Source of the DNA: an uncultured Clostridia bacterium
GTDB taxonomy: Bacteria; Bacillota; Clostridia; Oscillospirales; CAG-272
Reading direction: 5' to 3'
Assembly: GCA_947631765.1 (NCBI GenBank)
Contig: CANRMP010000010.1
Span: 1-64,000 of the forward strand
DNA: 64,000 nt
Both the position numbers and the translations under genes were made by a program. The notes under the pieces are model-generated. The model was given only the letters and a program-made list of their open reading frames with translations. It had not been told where the DNA came from and searched no databases. This document shows, piece after piece, positions 8,029 through 19,614 of this stretch (positions within the stretch are counted from its first letter, which is position 1; every line of letters begins with the position of its first letter).

Positions 8029-8979
8029 TTATCGTTCATAATCTTTATTCCTGTGCTTCGGCTTGATCGGCTTTCCGTCGCCGTCATAATTCTTCGGGTC
8101 GGCGGCGGGCGTATGCCACCCAAACATGGAGCCGCTTTTCATAGCTGCCGCCTGCGCCTTTGAAACGCCGCCCTGCCGATTTAGCTCATCAACAAATTCC
8201 TGCCCGTTTTCCCCATACACCGTGGAAAGGTCGCTGCGGTAATAACCGCTTTCGCCTTTCTTCACGATACCGATCTCCTGCGTAGTGGGAAGATAGATAT
8301 AGCACTGTTCGGGCAAATTGGGCAGCACGGGGACGACCGTACTGTTGTTCCGCTCCATGCGCTCGGCAAACTCGCAGATGTGGTAAATATCGCCGCCTCT
8401 GTCGGAACTTAATTCCATGTGCGTTTCGTCGATATAACGGCAGACCTGCTCAAACTTCTCGCCCCACGCAGTGGTAATCACGATCTTGCCGCCATCGGGA
8501 ATACGGAACAGCTCTTTGTAATTGGGGTCAATAAAGCGGATACCATGCTCGGCGTTGGCGATATGCTTGTCGAGCCATTCCTTCACATAGCAGAAGCAGT
8601 AGAAGTTGTAGTCGCCCCTTGCGGGATTGCAGCGCAGCAGAAAAGCGTGCTTTTCGGTGTCCGCTCGGAAGCCGTACTCGGTACAGTAGTTTCCTTGAAA
8701 TGCGCTGTCGGGAAACTGCTTTGCAAAGGCGCTCATATCATAGCGGTTGTGCAAAAGCCCCTTGTCCTCCCGCAGCGTATTGACTACCTCGTCAAGCGCC
8801 GCCTTGAACTTGTCCGTTTTCCATTGCGTTCTGGTATCAAACCAAGTGGTATAAAAGCCATACCCAGAGTGAGCAAAATCGCCCCGCAGATAGCCGATAT
8901 TAGCGGTCTGCCCCTCAAGCTGCATACTCTGGGCGTAGGTGTATTTCTGTTCCTGTGGGGTCAATGGTCGTATTTTCAT
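8029..8979 (-). CDS. ICE accessory protein, 316 aa, unknown function
   Basis: A soluble protein without signal peptide. The aromatic-rich central part (about 40-160) and a C-terminal segment containing SMFGWHTPAADPKNYDGDGK are typical of large-polyvalent-protein-associated ICE proteins, where a similar C-terminal phrase recurs; no catalytic residues can be named. The start codon shares one base with the stop of the gene before it (TGATG), so translation is coupled. Role unknown; possibly element maintenance or establishment after transfer. Confidence 0.65.
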   Translation of the reverse strand: MKIRPLTPQEQKYTYAQSMQLEGQTANIGYLRGDFAHSGYGFYTTWFDTRTQWKTDKFKAALDEVVNTLREDKGLLHNRYDMSAFAKQFPDSAFQGNYCTEYGFRADTEKHAFLLRCNPARGDYNFYCFCYVKEWLDKHIANAEHGIRFIDPNYKELFRIPDGGKIVITTAWGEKFEQVCRYIDETHMELSSDRGGDIYHICEFAERMERNNSTVVPVLPNLPEQCYIYLPTTQEIGIVKKGESGYYRSDLSTVYGENGQEFVDELNRQGGVSKAQAAAMKSGSMFGWHTPAADPKNYDGDGKPIKPKHRNKDYER

Positions 8980-9587
8980 CAGCGTTCCTCCCGTTCACGG
9001 TGTTTCTTTGCCTTTTCCTGCGCCTGTATGCGGGCAAGGGCTTCCTTTGCCCATTCGGGCATACGCTCTGGGCGGATCTCGCCAAGCACATCATACCGCT
9101 CCCATCTGCCATGCTCGCCTGTGGCAAGGCAGGTGGCAAAAACCGCCTGCCCTCTGCCGCCGGACGCTCCGTTTCCGCCCTCCGCCAGAATAAGCTGATA
9201 GGCGGAGTGCTGATATTCATACCGCTTCGGCTCGGCGTTAAGGACAACGACCTTGCCGATAATGCTCTGATCCTTTTTGTCGGGAATACAGTCCTCTATG
9301 GTAAACGGAGCCATATCAAAGTTGAATTTTTCCTGTTCGGCTCGTGTCTGCTCGATCTGGGTCTGTACTCGGTTGCAAAACTCCTGCATGGCTTCCAGAT
9401 AATCGTCTGTGCCGATGGCTTCGGTCGGCCAAGCCGCACCAAAGGGGTTGTCGTAAGTGCAGTAGCAGACGATAAAGGGGCTTTTTTCCGTTTGGTCTAC
9501 GCCAAACACGACCTCTTTGCTGCCGATGTGGATACTCTGCTCAACCGCATAAGAGCCAAGCATTCTCTTTTCATCACTCATCCGCAT
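8979..9587 (-). CDS. ICE accessory protein, 202 aa, unknown function
   Basis: The N-terminal part ends in a helical stretch (about 65-95). The C-terminal half starts near IIGKVVVLNAEPKRYEYQ and has a Gly-rich turn (GGNGASGGRGQAVFAT) and a charged tail. This C-terminal half is common among ICE accessory proteins, without known activity. The gene overlaps the 50-aa gene upstream by 14 nt and the 316-aa gene downstream by 1 nt, so the group is tightly coupled. Confidence 0.65.
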   Translation of the reverse strand: MRMSDEKRMLGSYAVEQSIHIGSKEVVFGVDQTEKSPFIVCYCTYDNPFGAAWPTEAIGTDDYLEAMQEFCNRVQTQIEQTRAEQEKFNFDMAPFTIEDCIPDKKDQSIIGKVVVLNAEPKRYEYQHSAYQLILAEGGNGASGGRGQAVFATCLATGEHGRWERYDVLGEIRPERMPEWAKEALARIQAQEKAKKHREREER

Positions 9588-9726
9588 TGTCCTTTCTTCG
9601 TTTTTTCTCGTTCTGCTCGTCTATAATCCTGCGGATACAGACATCGCAGAAAATAATCTGGCTGTCCTTATATCGGGGATAAGGGCAGGCCGTACAGTCA
9701 TATTGCTTTTTATCGCTCACGGTCAT
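9574..9726 (-). CDS. Small zinc-finger-like ICE protein, 50 aa
   Basis: Starting at the internal Met (9726), the product is 50 residues with CTAC and FCDVC pairs, a spacing that fits a four-Cys zinc knuckle, then a Lys/Arg-rich tail. A longer frame opens at 9795, but that extension overlaps the end of the thioester protein gene and reads as shadow sequence, so I prefer the later start; the ribosome site is weak either way. Possible nucleic-acid binding, by motif only. Confidence 0.55.
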   Translation of the reverse strand: MTVSDKKQYDCTACPYPRYKDSQIIFCDVCIRRIIDEQNEKKRRKDNADE

Positions 9727-10771
9727 CGCCGTTTCTCTGCTTCGGGGCAGGGGGATTGTTGTACGGCATACGACATTCGCTCTGGTAGCGTTCATTCAGC
9801 TTTTCCCGTGCTTCCGCCAGATCGTTGCAGTAATATCCCCAAAAATAGTTGTCGCCGCCCTTGCAGTACCAACACACATAAGGGTTTGGAGCTGCAGGGT
9901 GATGACCGATGACAAGCTCTGTATTCCCGATCTTGTCGCTCGTAAAGGTGTAGCTGTTGCCGTTCCTCGTTACCTTGATACCACTTGCGGAAAACTTCAA
10001 ATCGGCAAGGGTGTTGTTGGTATCTACAAGGGTCAGACTGTACGCCTTTGTGTCGGGATTGTATTTCAGCGTATGGGTGGCGGCACCGCTCTGGCTTCTG
10101 GAAGCAAAGCTCGGAATGGTATAGTGGTTTGCCATCTGCGCCAAAATCCAGTTGTAGCATTTCTCGGCGGGTCTGCCTTGAATGGTGCTGTAATACATAT
10201 CCGCCGCAATGCCGTTGGCAGAGTGCAGGTCGGACGGGCCCCAGCGGAGCTGCTGCTGATATTCCCAGATAATCGTCTGGGTAGCGAAAGCGTAATCGTC
10301 GGTGTTCGTTCCCGCAACAGGCGAGGATTTTCCCTCATGCCAACCGTACATCAGCGCCATCATAATGCCGAACTGTGCGTCCATCGGCAGGTTCCTGAAA
10401 TACGAGCTGTTGTTGCCGTTCTTCGATACATAAGAGTTGCCCGTATTGAAGTCAACGCCGGACTCCACGCAGTAGACTTGGTGCGTTCCGCTGCTGTCGG
10501 TCATCAGATACTTGCTCTTGGCCGTTCCCGAAGCGTAGGTCTTGGTAGAGATATTCCCGTCGCTGTCGTAGATGATGACCGTCATGGTATCACGGCTGCG
10601 GTAGTACGACCCATCCGAGCCAACATAGTGGTCGCCAAAAGAGGAAGTGCAGTTTACGCCTTCCTCGCTCGTCCACGCAAAGGCGGACATGGGCAGAGCC
10701 GCCATCACCATCAGCAGGCAAAGCGCCGCCGACAGGATACGCCTGCCGTTCTTCTTAAAGATATTTTTCAT
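9710..10771 (-). CDS. Secreted thioester-domain surface protein with an atypical tail
   Basis: A signal peptide (1-32, cleavage after AFA) is followed by a thioester (TIE/TED) adhesin domain: Cys101 in VYCVESG and Gln165 in FATQTIIWEY are the residues that form the internal thioester used to attach covalently to host or matrix. Such proteins normally continue into Ig-like stalk repeats and a sortase signal. Here the chain instead ends at 353 residues with a Cys- and aromatic-rich tail (from about 297, YVCWYCKGGDNYFWGYYC) and a charged end resembling intracellular ICE proteins. I infer a fusion after deletion of the stalk; without an anchor it would be released. Confidence 0.75.
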   Translation of the reverse strand: MKNIFKKNGRRILSAALCLLMVMAALPMSAFAWTSEEGVNCTSSFGDHYVGSDGSYYRSRDTMTVIIYDSDGNISTKTYASGTAKSKYLMTDSSGTHQVYCVESGVDFNTGNSYVSKNGNNSSYFRNLPMDAQFGIMMALMYGWHEGKSSPVAGTNTDDYAFATQTIIWEYQQQLRWGPSDLHSANGIAADMYYSTIQGRPAEKCYNWILAQMANHYTIPSFASRSQSGAATHTLKYNPDTKAYSLTLVDTNNTLADLKFSASGIKVTRNGNSYTFTSDKIGNTELVIGHHPAAPNPYVCWYCKGGDNYFWGYYCNDLAEAREKLNERYQSECRMPYNNPPAPKQRNGDDRER

Positions 10772-10804
10772 TGGCTGTTAAACCATCCTTTCTTGATTTT
10801 TGGC

Positions 10805-10840
10805 ACAAAAAAATCCCTCTGTCCTTTTATGAACAGAGGG
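10805..10840 (-). terminator. Intrinsic terminator of the ICE lipoprotein gene
   Basis: A perfect 8-bp stem (10815-10822 with 10833-10840, CCCTCTGT/ACAGAGGG) is followed on the minus strand by ATTTTTTTG. It separates the lipoprotein gene from the thioester protein gene. Confidence 0.85.
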
Positions 10841-10857
10841 AAATGCGCCTGTTTTGC

Positions 10858-11628
10858 TTATGCAAAGAGGAAGTAGATCGAATAAACGCCGTTTCCTCTT
10901 GCTTCGCAGTAGATATTGAAACTTGTGATTTCATCCATCCCGTATGCGCTGAGATTAGCGGCGGTATGGAATGTGATATAGCTTTCAAGGCTCTGTTTGA
11001 GCGCCGTGCCTTGATTGCTCTGGGATGCCGTTACGGGGTTCCACCATGTTGCGCTGTTCGGCGTCAGAGAGCTGTCCAAACTAAGCCCCATGCCTTGCCC
11101 GATGGCGATACAGTCCGCTTTGATTGCTTCAATGTCAAATTCATAGTCGTATGCGGATTTCGGCTGCGTTTCTTCGGGCGTGGGCTGTGGCTGCGTTTCC
11201 ATAGGCGGCTGCGTCTGGGCAGGCGGCGGGGCGGTTTCCGCAGGCGGCGTTTCTTTGGGTGTTTCCGTTGGAGCTTGAACAGGCTGTGTTTCCGCAGGCG
11301 GCTTTACGCTCCGTGTGGCAGTCGGCTCATCGCTCTGGAAAGGCTTCGCAGTCTGCTTCTGCGTTTCGGGCTGTGACGCCGTTTCCGCAGGGGCTTTGTC
11401 TGTTGCCTTTTGGGGAATATCCGTACTCTCTGGGGCTTCGCTCTTTTCGGAAGCTTCCGTCTGCCTGCTTTCCGAAAAAGAAAGGCTGTCCTCGCCGCTT
11501 TTTTCGGTAGCCGCTCTGGTTTCCAAAGTAGGCTCTGTGTTCATAGATGTCGGAGCCGTTGAAACCTCGGCACAACCTCCGAGCAGCAGCACAAGAAGCA
11601 GCAGGCTTGCAAATATCTGTTTTCTCAT
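10858..11628 (-). CDS. ICE lipoprotein with Pro/Thr-rich stalk
   Basis: The N-terminus is a lipoprotein signal with lipobox LLLGGC, so the protein is tethered to the outer face of the membrane. A long low-complexity region rich in Pro, Thr, Glu and Gln (about 25-160) forms a spacer, and the last ~95 residues make a small globular domain (from AYDYEFDIEAIKADC onward). I chose the ATG at 11628, 9 nt after GGAGGT, rather than the TTG one codon earlier. Position and design suit an envelope component of the conjugative element; the exact role is unknown. Confidence 0.7.
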   Translation of the reverse strand: MRKQIFASLLLLVLLLGGCAEVSTAPTSMNTEPTLETRAATEKSGEDSLSFSESRQTEASEKSEAPESTDIPQKATDKAPAETASQPETQKQTAKPFQSDEPTATRSVKPPAETQPVQAPTETPKETPPAETAPPPAQTQPPMETQPQPTPEETQPKSAYDYEFDIEAIKADCIAIGQGMGLSLDSSLTPNSATWWNPVTASQSNQGTALKQSLESYITFHTAANLSAYGMDEITSFNIYCEARGNGVYSIYFLFA

Positions 11629-11812
11629 CAATCATCGACCTCCTTTGTTTTCAGCTCCATTATACGGAAAATCCCGCAGGCGCTCAAAGGTGGAAATGCC
11701 CGTTAAAACGGCGGTTTGCAGATATTTGTGTCTTCGGTTAGTCTTGGCAGTAGTTAGGGGGTGAGGTGTGGAGAGGGGGAAGCCGAAAAAACGGCTATTC
11801 CTGCACCTCCGC

Positions 11813-12013
11813 TTATGCAACATCGGGAACGGAAACGAAAACATTGATCGTTCGCTCGTTCCCACGCTGTACTACCGCAGGATGTTCCGAAAAATCAACT
11901 TGATTGTTTTCGCCATACCGCAAGACCTTATCCGAGGTCGTAAAGGTATGTACCAGAAAGCCAAAATAAGGGGCTTGTCCGTCATTTTGGGCTTGTGGAA
12001 CATTTTCGATGCT
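11813..12013 (-). pseudogene. C-terminal remnant of an ICE gene, broken at the cotJC junction
   Basis: The minus strand reads a protein-like C-terminus (APYFGFLVHTFTTSDKVLRY, then EHPAVVQRGNERTINVFVSV and a stop). The amino-terminal part is absent: reading upstream runs straight into antisense cotJC sequence at about 12013. I do not know the family. The remnant marks the limit of element DNA on this side. Confidence 0.4.
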
Positions 12014-12016
12014 TCT

Positions 12017-12532
12017 CTGGGAACCGAGGAGCTTGCTCACCTTGAAATAGTCGGCGCCATACTCTATCAGCTTACTAAAAATTTAAGCGAAGAACAGATA
12101 AAGAGCTCGGGTTTTGACACCTATTTTGTAGACCACACGACGGGCGTCTACACTCAGGCTGCCGCAGGATTTCCCTATACTGCCGCAAGCTTTCAGGTAA
12201 AGGGCGACCCTGTCGCCGACCTTAACGAGGACCTTGCCGCGGAGCAAAAGGCGCGCGTGACGTATGACAATATACTGCGCCTTGTGGATGACCCGGATAT
12301 AATTGACCCCATCCGCTTTTTGCGCGAGAGGGAGGTTGTGCACTACCAAAGATTTGCCGACTGCTTAAGACTCACTCAGGATACGCTTAACAGCTGCAAT
12401 TTCTATATCTGCAACCCCGCGTTCGATAAGAATTGCTCAAATAGTAACTGCCCTCAAGGCGGAAATATCGGCAATAACAATACCGGCGATAATAATAACA
12501 ACAACGGCAATAACTGCGGCTGCCGCGGTTGA
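12017..12532 (+). pseudogene. cotJC: 5'-truncated spore coat protein CotJC (manganese-catalase family)
   Basis: From GTEELAHLE (12020 on) to the stop the protein is clearly CotJC: it has GDPVADLNEDLAAEQKAR and FLREREVVHYQRF, which carry three of the Glu/His metal-ligand clusters of the di-manganese fold, and ends in an Asn-rich tail with several Cys (about 460-510 of the frame region). The first helix, with its ligand Glu and the coat-protein N-terminus, is missing. The frame can be extended upstream to 11768, but that part is element sequence and not CotJC. The gene is therefore cut at about 12.01 kb by the element or by a deletion. The presence of cotJC indicates a spore former. Confidence 0.75.
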
Positions 12533-12550
12533 TATTAAAATACAACAATA

Positions 12551-12590
12551 CGAAACCACCCCATTGAAATCCGATAATAGGGTGGTTTCG
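12551..12590 (+). terminator. Hairpin after cotJC
   Basis: A perfect 11-bp stem (12551-12561 with 12580-12590) stands 18 nt after the cotJC stop. There is no run of T after it, so termination is likely but not certain. Confidence 0.5.
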
Positions 12591-12686
12591 TAGAAAAGTG
12601 GACAAAAAGCGAGATTTTCCGTATCGTTTTTTCGCTGTATCCCGTATCTTGTCGCAAGCTGGTTGACGTTGTTTCCGTCGTATTCC

Positions 12687-13475
12687 TCAATGATTTTTGA
12701 CATAGATTTTCGGTCTTGCTTTTAGGACCTTTTTCCCATTCATATCGACAGGCAGGCTTTGATAAATCAGGTTTGCGCTTTCAAGATATCGGATATAGTT
12801 TTCGACAGTCGTCCTTGATACGCCGCTTAGTTCCTTTGTTATCGCTTCTATTGAAACGATTTCTGACTAAACGTTACACAGATACAGGAAAATTCGCTCC
12901 AGCTCAGTCGCGTTTCTGATATTGTACAGGGCGGGAAGATCACGCTTTAATACCTTGTCGACAACTTCCTCCCGCATGATCTGCTGTGATAGCAAATCGT
13001 TGTCCGCAAGCGCAAGCTCCGGGAATCCGCCGACCTGCAAATACCGCATGAAGTGATTTTGCACCTTGGACGGCTGCAGCATGATCTGCGTTCGCTCGAT
13101 CTGCGTCTTGTGCAGGAGTGAGGTTACCTTCAAATTGTCGGGAATATCCGGACGATCGAGCCCCAGCAGTTCGCAATATTCATAGAAAGAGAGCGTCGGG
13201 ATCTGAATTACCGACCATCTGCCGGCGCTGCTTTCACGGCTTCCCTTCATGAGCGACGGACTTGCCGATCCCGTCGCTGCCACACGGGTGTCCGGCTGGG
13301 TATCGTAAATAGTTTTAAGCCATCTGTCCCAATCCTGCGCATATTGAATCTCGTCAAAGAAATAATACACGTCCTGCTCGGGGTGGATATTTTCATGATA
13401 ACATTCCAAAACGTCCTGAAATTGACTGAGCTTGAGCATGGGATGATCCATGGAAATGAAATCAATTTTTGTCAA
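12687..13475 (-). pseudogene. Decayed AAA ATPase (DUF4143-type ATP-binding protein)
   Basis: The readable part begins after the P-loop region: FISMDHPMLK, Walker B-like VYYFFDEIQ, the ATGSASP turn and YCELLGLD are typical of the AAA_14/DUF4143 ATPases found widely in gut anaerobes. The Walker A part is missing upstream of 13475. An in-frame TAG (12867-12869) interrupts the C-terminal winged-helix region, which then continues in the same frame (SEIVSIEAITKELSGVSRTT ... KARPKIYV) to a TGA at 12687. A further short frame beyond 12703 (EEYDGNNVNQLATRYGI) looks like a helix-turn-helix scrap. Three separate lesions make this a pseudogene. Confidence 0.75.
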
Positions 13476-13480
13476 GTATT

Positions 13481-13533
13481 ATTGTAAGTATACTTGCAAT
13501 TATTTTCGATTTTATTGCAAGTATACTTATAAT
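13481..13533. promoter_or_regulatory. Pair of 20-bp palindromes built on AAGTATACTT
   Basis: Two near-palindromes, centred at 13490/13491 and 13523/13524, share the core AAGTATACTT and are 33 bp apart (about three helical turns). The right half of the first and the left half of the second are also perfect 10-bp inverted copies. The arrangement is that of an operator bound by a dimer on one DNA face, but it now lies next to the broken AAA gene. Confidence 0.5.
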
Positions 13534-13592
13534 TATTTTCAAAATAATTGATTATTCGGATTGAATTCGCGTTATTTCTTCTTTTAAGAGCG

Positions 13593-13632
13593 CTTGCCCC
13601 GCTATGCCTGATTTTTGGCAGAGCGGGGCGAG
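13593..13632. repeat. Long imperfect hairpin
   Basis: Sixteen bases (13593-13608) pair with 13617-13632 with two mismatches, GC-rich, loop TGATTTTT. No T-tract follows on either strand. It lies in the gene-free stretch 13476-13719, which otherwise shows only the palindromes at 13481-13533. Confidence 0.6.
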
Positions 13633-13719
13633 TTTATGCAACAGTGCTTTTAAAATTAAAATGTCAAAATAATTTATTGTTCACCGTCAAAGTGAAATTC
13701 AAGATTTCCGGCGGTACGT

Positions 13720-13757
13720 AAAAGCGCGCCGAAGGTTATATTTGGGCGCTTTTTTTA
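13720..13757 (-). terminator. Terminator of the GH43 lipoprotein gene
   Basis: AAAAGCGCGCC (13720-13730) pairs with GGGCGCTTTT (13744-13753) with one bulge; T-runs are present on both strands, so it can stop transcription in both directions. Confidence 0.65.
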
Positions 13758-13782
13758 AAAGGGAAGAGAATGCGGGCAGCGT

Positions 13783-15582
13783 CTATTCTATAGGTCTTTC
13801 CTGCTTTGTGACGGTAGGACCGTACACCTCAAGGCGGTCAATATCGCCTTCGACGGGCGCAAATCTTATTCTGTCAATGCAAATTTTGCGCACCTCGACC
13901 TTTGTCAGACTGTTGTGGCAGTGGTAAACTATAAGCATTTCCTTGCCGTCGGGTGTGGTGGTGATGCAGTGGTGTCCGGTTCCGTGAATTTGGGTGTTGC
14001 CCTTCATTATGGGGTTTAAGTCGTACTTTTTGAAGGTGCCGAGCGGTTTGTTTGAGGTCGCGTATCCGACGGCGTAATCGGCGCTTTTATAGTGGCTGCC
14101 CGAATAGGTGAGATAATACATGCCGTTATGCTTTAACATATACGGTCCCTCGACCACATCTCCTTCGTGCTTTTCCCAATCCTCGGTGGGGGTGATTAAG
14201 CGGCGTGTGGGGGAGCAGGGCTGCATATTCCCGTCAAGCTGAACTCCGTATATGCCGTACGCGTTTAAAGAAACGTAGTAAAGATAAATCTTTTGATCGT
14301 CGTCCACAAACAGATGCCCGTCAATAGCCCTGTCGTAAAGGAAGGTGTCGCTTACAGGAGTGAAGGGTCCGAGAGGAGAGTCGCTAACGGCAATTCCGAG
14401 ATGCTCGTCGCAGGTGACGACCATATAAATTTTCCCGTTGATACATTCAAGGTCGGGAGCCCAATAATTTTTGGTAATTCCCCAAAGATTCGGTTCAAGC
14501 ACGGTATTTTCCTTTTTCCAGTTCACAAGGTCGGAGCTTGAATGGGCAATATACCCCGAGCCTCCGGTGCCGTAAAGGTAGTACTTTCCGTTAAAGTAGA
14601 GCACGTCGGGGTCGGCGTAGTCGTCGTATATCGAGTTTGTGTAGTACTTTTTGCCTGTGGTGTCCTCCTTTTCGGGATAGGTTACCGAAAGGTCCCTGTA
14701 TTTTGCGCCGTTTCCCGAAAGCTCTACAAAGCCCACCGAGTAATCCTCGGTGTCGCTTGTTTTAAGCTCAAATTCAGGCCACGGCTCGACCCCCTCGCAA
14801 TCGTCCAAAAGATACGCGCCAATTTTATATCCGTCAACCTCAAGGCGAAGCTTTATGTCGTCCCCCGCCTTAAAGCAATTTATTTTGCGGGATGCCATTT
14901 GACTGAGCTTACTTGTTATCTCATACAATGTAATGGCGTTTTGAGAGGCGATAAGCGCATAGCCTCTGTAGCCGAAGGGCGCGTTGGCGTATTCATTACC
15001 GACAAATATTCCGGCTTCCGAGCGTATGCTGTCGGGAGTCAGCGTGATATCGACGCGCGTCTTGCCCTCAACCTTTTCGTCAAGCGTAAAGACGCTTATT
15101 TTGTTTCCCGTGTGGCAAAAGTCAGAGGCTATTATCTTGTTTGCGCCTGTAATGAGGCTTGATGAAAGGTAGCTTAGCACGGTGGTATAACGGGCGCTTG
15201 AGGTTGCGTATATAACAAGCTTTTTGCCTATTGCCGCAACTACATACTCGTCACCCTCGCCAAGCTTTTCTTTTGCCGCCTCGCTTTCCTCACGGTTGGT
15301 TTCTCCCACAAGAATTTCTTTGTCAGAGACGGCGCTTGAGTCGTCAAGCACCGAAAGCTCGACTCCAAGCACCTCTTTCATAAGGTCAGCCGCATTTTGG
15401 GCAAAGTCCTTTAAAGACTGAGACGCCGAGGCGGGATAGATTATTTTATAATCGGGACCGAGCGTTATGCCCTCTTCCTTCTTATCGCCTTTACATGAGG
15501 CAAGAGAGAGTGTACAAAGGGGCATAAGCGCCGAAAGAAAAATCGAGGTAATTTTTGATATTACGGCTGCATTTCTTTTCAT
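13783..15582 (-). CDS. Secreted lipoprotein glycosidase, GH43-type catalytic domain
   Basis: The signal peptide ends in lipobox LASC, placing the 599-aa protein on the outer membrane face. An N-terminal alpha/beta domain (about 45-155) resembles the accessory N-domains of GH20/GH67-type enzymes, and a beta-sandwich-like region follows (about 175-305). The C-terminal five-blade propeller is GH43-like: DPDV near 322 (catalytic base), DGHLF near 420 (Asp modulator) and VEGPYML near 476 (acid Glu). GH43 enzymes remove xylose or arabinose from plant polysaccharides; the exact substrate cannot be read. An AAAGGAA site supports the start. It follows atpC by 35 nt without a visible terminator, so some read-through from the atp operon is possible. 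Confidence 0.85.
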   Translation of the reverse strand: MKRNAAVISKITSIFLSALMPLCTLSLASCKGDKKEEGITLGPDYKIIYPASASQSLKDFAQNAADLMKEVLGVELSVLDDSSAVSDKEILVGETNREESEAAKEKLGEGDEYVVAAIGKKLVIYATSSARYTTVLSYLSSSLITGANKIIASDFCHTGNKISVFTLDEKVEGKTRVDITLTPDSIRSEAGIFVGNEYANAPFGYRGYALIASQNAITLYEITSKLSQMASRKINCFKAGDDIKLRLEVDGYKIGAYLLDDCEGVEPWPEFELKTSDTEDYSVGFVELSGNGAKYRDLSVTYPEKEDTTGKKYYTNSIYDDYADPDVLYFNGKYYLYGTGGSGYIAHSSSDLVNWKKENTVLEPNLWGITKNYWAPDLECINGKIYMVVTCDEHLGIAVSDSPLGPFTPVSDTFLYDRAIDGHLFVDDDQKIYLYYVSLNAYGIYGVQLDGNMQPCSPTRRLITPTEDWEKHEGDVVEGPYMLKHNGMYYLTYSGSHYKSADYAVGYATSNKPLGTFKKYDLNPIMKGNTQIHGTGHHCITTTPDGKEMLIVYHCHNSLTKVEVRKICIDRIRFAPVEGDIDRLEVYGPTVTKQERPIE

Positions 15583-15617
15583 ATCTGCAATTCCTTTTTG
15601 TATTTTCGAAAATTATA

Positions 15618-18108
<2,491 letters not shown>

Positions 18109-19614
18109 TTATCTCACCTTTTGAAGCTTGTCGGAGGAAAGCGCCGCTTTAAGCTCTTCCACATCCGCGTCGTCAAAAAATCCCGCTTCAATGCGCTTTT
18201 GCCACTCGCTATGCTCCGAGTCAAGCAGGGCGTACAGCCTCTTTTCGTACTCGCCGACCTTGTTTACCGGTACGTCGTCAAGATATCCGTTTGTGACGGC
18301 GTATACTATTGCAACCTGACAGCCGACCGACACAGGAGAATTTCTCTTTTGCTTGAGAACCTCGACAACGCGCTCGCCAAGTGCAAGGCGCGACTTGGTG
18401 TCAGCGTCAAGATCGCTTCCGAACTGTGCGAATGACTGTAATTCACGGTACTGCGAATAAAGCAGCTTGAGCGCACCGGACACTTTTTTCATACCCTTGC
18501 GCTGTGCGGAGCCGCCCACACGGCTTACAGAGATACCCGGGTTTATTGCGGGCATGATTCCGGCATGGAAAAGCTCGCTTTCAAGGAATATCTGCCCGTC
18601 GGTGATTGAAATAATATTGGTCGGAATATACGCGGAAATGTCCCCCGCCTGCGTTTCGACTATCGGAAGAGCGGTGATTGACCCTCCGCCGTATTCGGGA
18701 GCAACGCACGCGGCTCTCTCAAGCAGTCTTGAATGAAGATAGAACACGTCTCCGGGGTACGCCTCACGTCCGGGCGGTCTGCGGATAAGCAGAGAAAGCG
18801 CACGGTAGGCGACCGCGTGCTTTGAGAGATCGTCATAAACGATAAGCACGTCTTTTCCTTTTTCTCTGAAATACTCAGCCATTGCGCACCCCGAATATGG
18901 AGCGATGTATTGAAGCGGAGCGCTTTCCGAGGCTGACGCCGAAACAATTATGGTGTAGTCCATTGCGCCGGCGTTTGTAAGCTCCTCTGCAAGCTGTACC
19001 ACAGAGCTGCTCTTTTGCCCTATCGCCACGTATATACAAATAACGTCGCTGTTTTTCTGATTTATAATGGTATCCACCGCGATTTCGGTCTTACCGGTCT
19101 GTCTGTCTCCGATAAGAAGCTCGCGCTGACCGCGTCCTATGGGTATCATGCTGTCAATTGCCTTAATACCTGTTTGAAGCGGTACGGATACGCTTTTTCG
19201 CTCAATTATTCCGGGCGCCTCCGACTCAATCGGGCGCCTTTCGCTACAGTTTACTTCGCCTTTTCCGTCAATCGGATTTCCGAGCGCGTCAACTACTCTT
19301 CCAAGCAGCTTTTCTCCGACCGGAACCGAAAGCACGTGTCCGGTGCATCTTACCTTTGACCCCTCGCGTATATCGCTTTCGTCCGCAAGAATTGCCACCG
19401 AAACGGTCTCGTTTTCAAGGTTCTGGGCAAGTCCGACGCTTCCGTCCTCAAATTCGAGAAGCTCGCTTGCCATGCAGTTTCTAAGACCGTATACGCTGGC
19501 GATTCCGTCTCCGACAAGCACGACCGTCCCTATTTCGGACATTTCGATTTGTTCTTTGTAGTTTTTTATCTGTTCTTTAATTATATTGCTTATCTCTTCG
19601 GGCTTTCTGCTCAC
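18109..19614 (-). CDS. atpA: ATP synthase F1 alpha subunit
   Basis: 501 residues with the non-catalytic P-loop [17 protein letters not shown] and the arginine-finger region. Translation starts at GTG (19612-19614) overlapping the atpH stop (GTGA), so the two are coupled. It alternates with beta in the F1 hexamer. Confidence 0.98.
   Translation of the reverse strand: MSRKPEEISNIIKEQIKNYKEQIEMSEIGTVVLVGDGIASVYGLRNCMASELLEFEDGSVGLAQNLENETVSVAILADESDIREGSKVRCTGHVLSVPVGEKLLGRVVDALGNPIDGKGEVNCSERRPIESEAPGIIERKSVSVPLQTGIKAIDSMIPIGRGQRELLIGDRQTGKTEIAVDTIINQKNSDVICIYVAIGQKSSSVVQLAEELTNAGAMDYTIIVSASASESAPLQYIAPYSGCAMAEYFREKGKDVLIVYDDLSKHAVAYRALSLLIRRPPGREAYPGDVFYLHSRLLERAACVAPEYGGGSITALPIVETQAGDISAYIPTNIISITDGQIFLESELFHAGIMPAINPGISVSRVGGSAQRKGMKKVSGALKLLYSQYRELQSFAQFGSDLDADTKSRLALGERVVEVLKQKRNSPVSVGCQVAIVYAVTNGYLDDVPVNKVGEYEKRLYALLDSEHSEWQKRIEAGFFDDADVEELKAALSSDKLQKVR

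Noticed and set aside
11768..12019. N-terminal part of a 254-aa CotJC fusion protein
   Set aside because: This stretch is antisense to an ICE gene remnant, has no ribosome site and no CotJC similarity.
11990..12030. Clean attachment site (att) of the conjugative element in cotJC
   Set aside because: No direct repeat could be paired within the window and the element gene at the junction is itself truncated.
12867..12869. TAG read as an amino acid (recoding)
   Set aside because: The gene is also missing both ends, and other genes in the window show no in-frame TAG; decay is the simpler reading.
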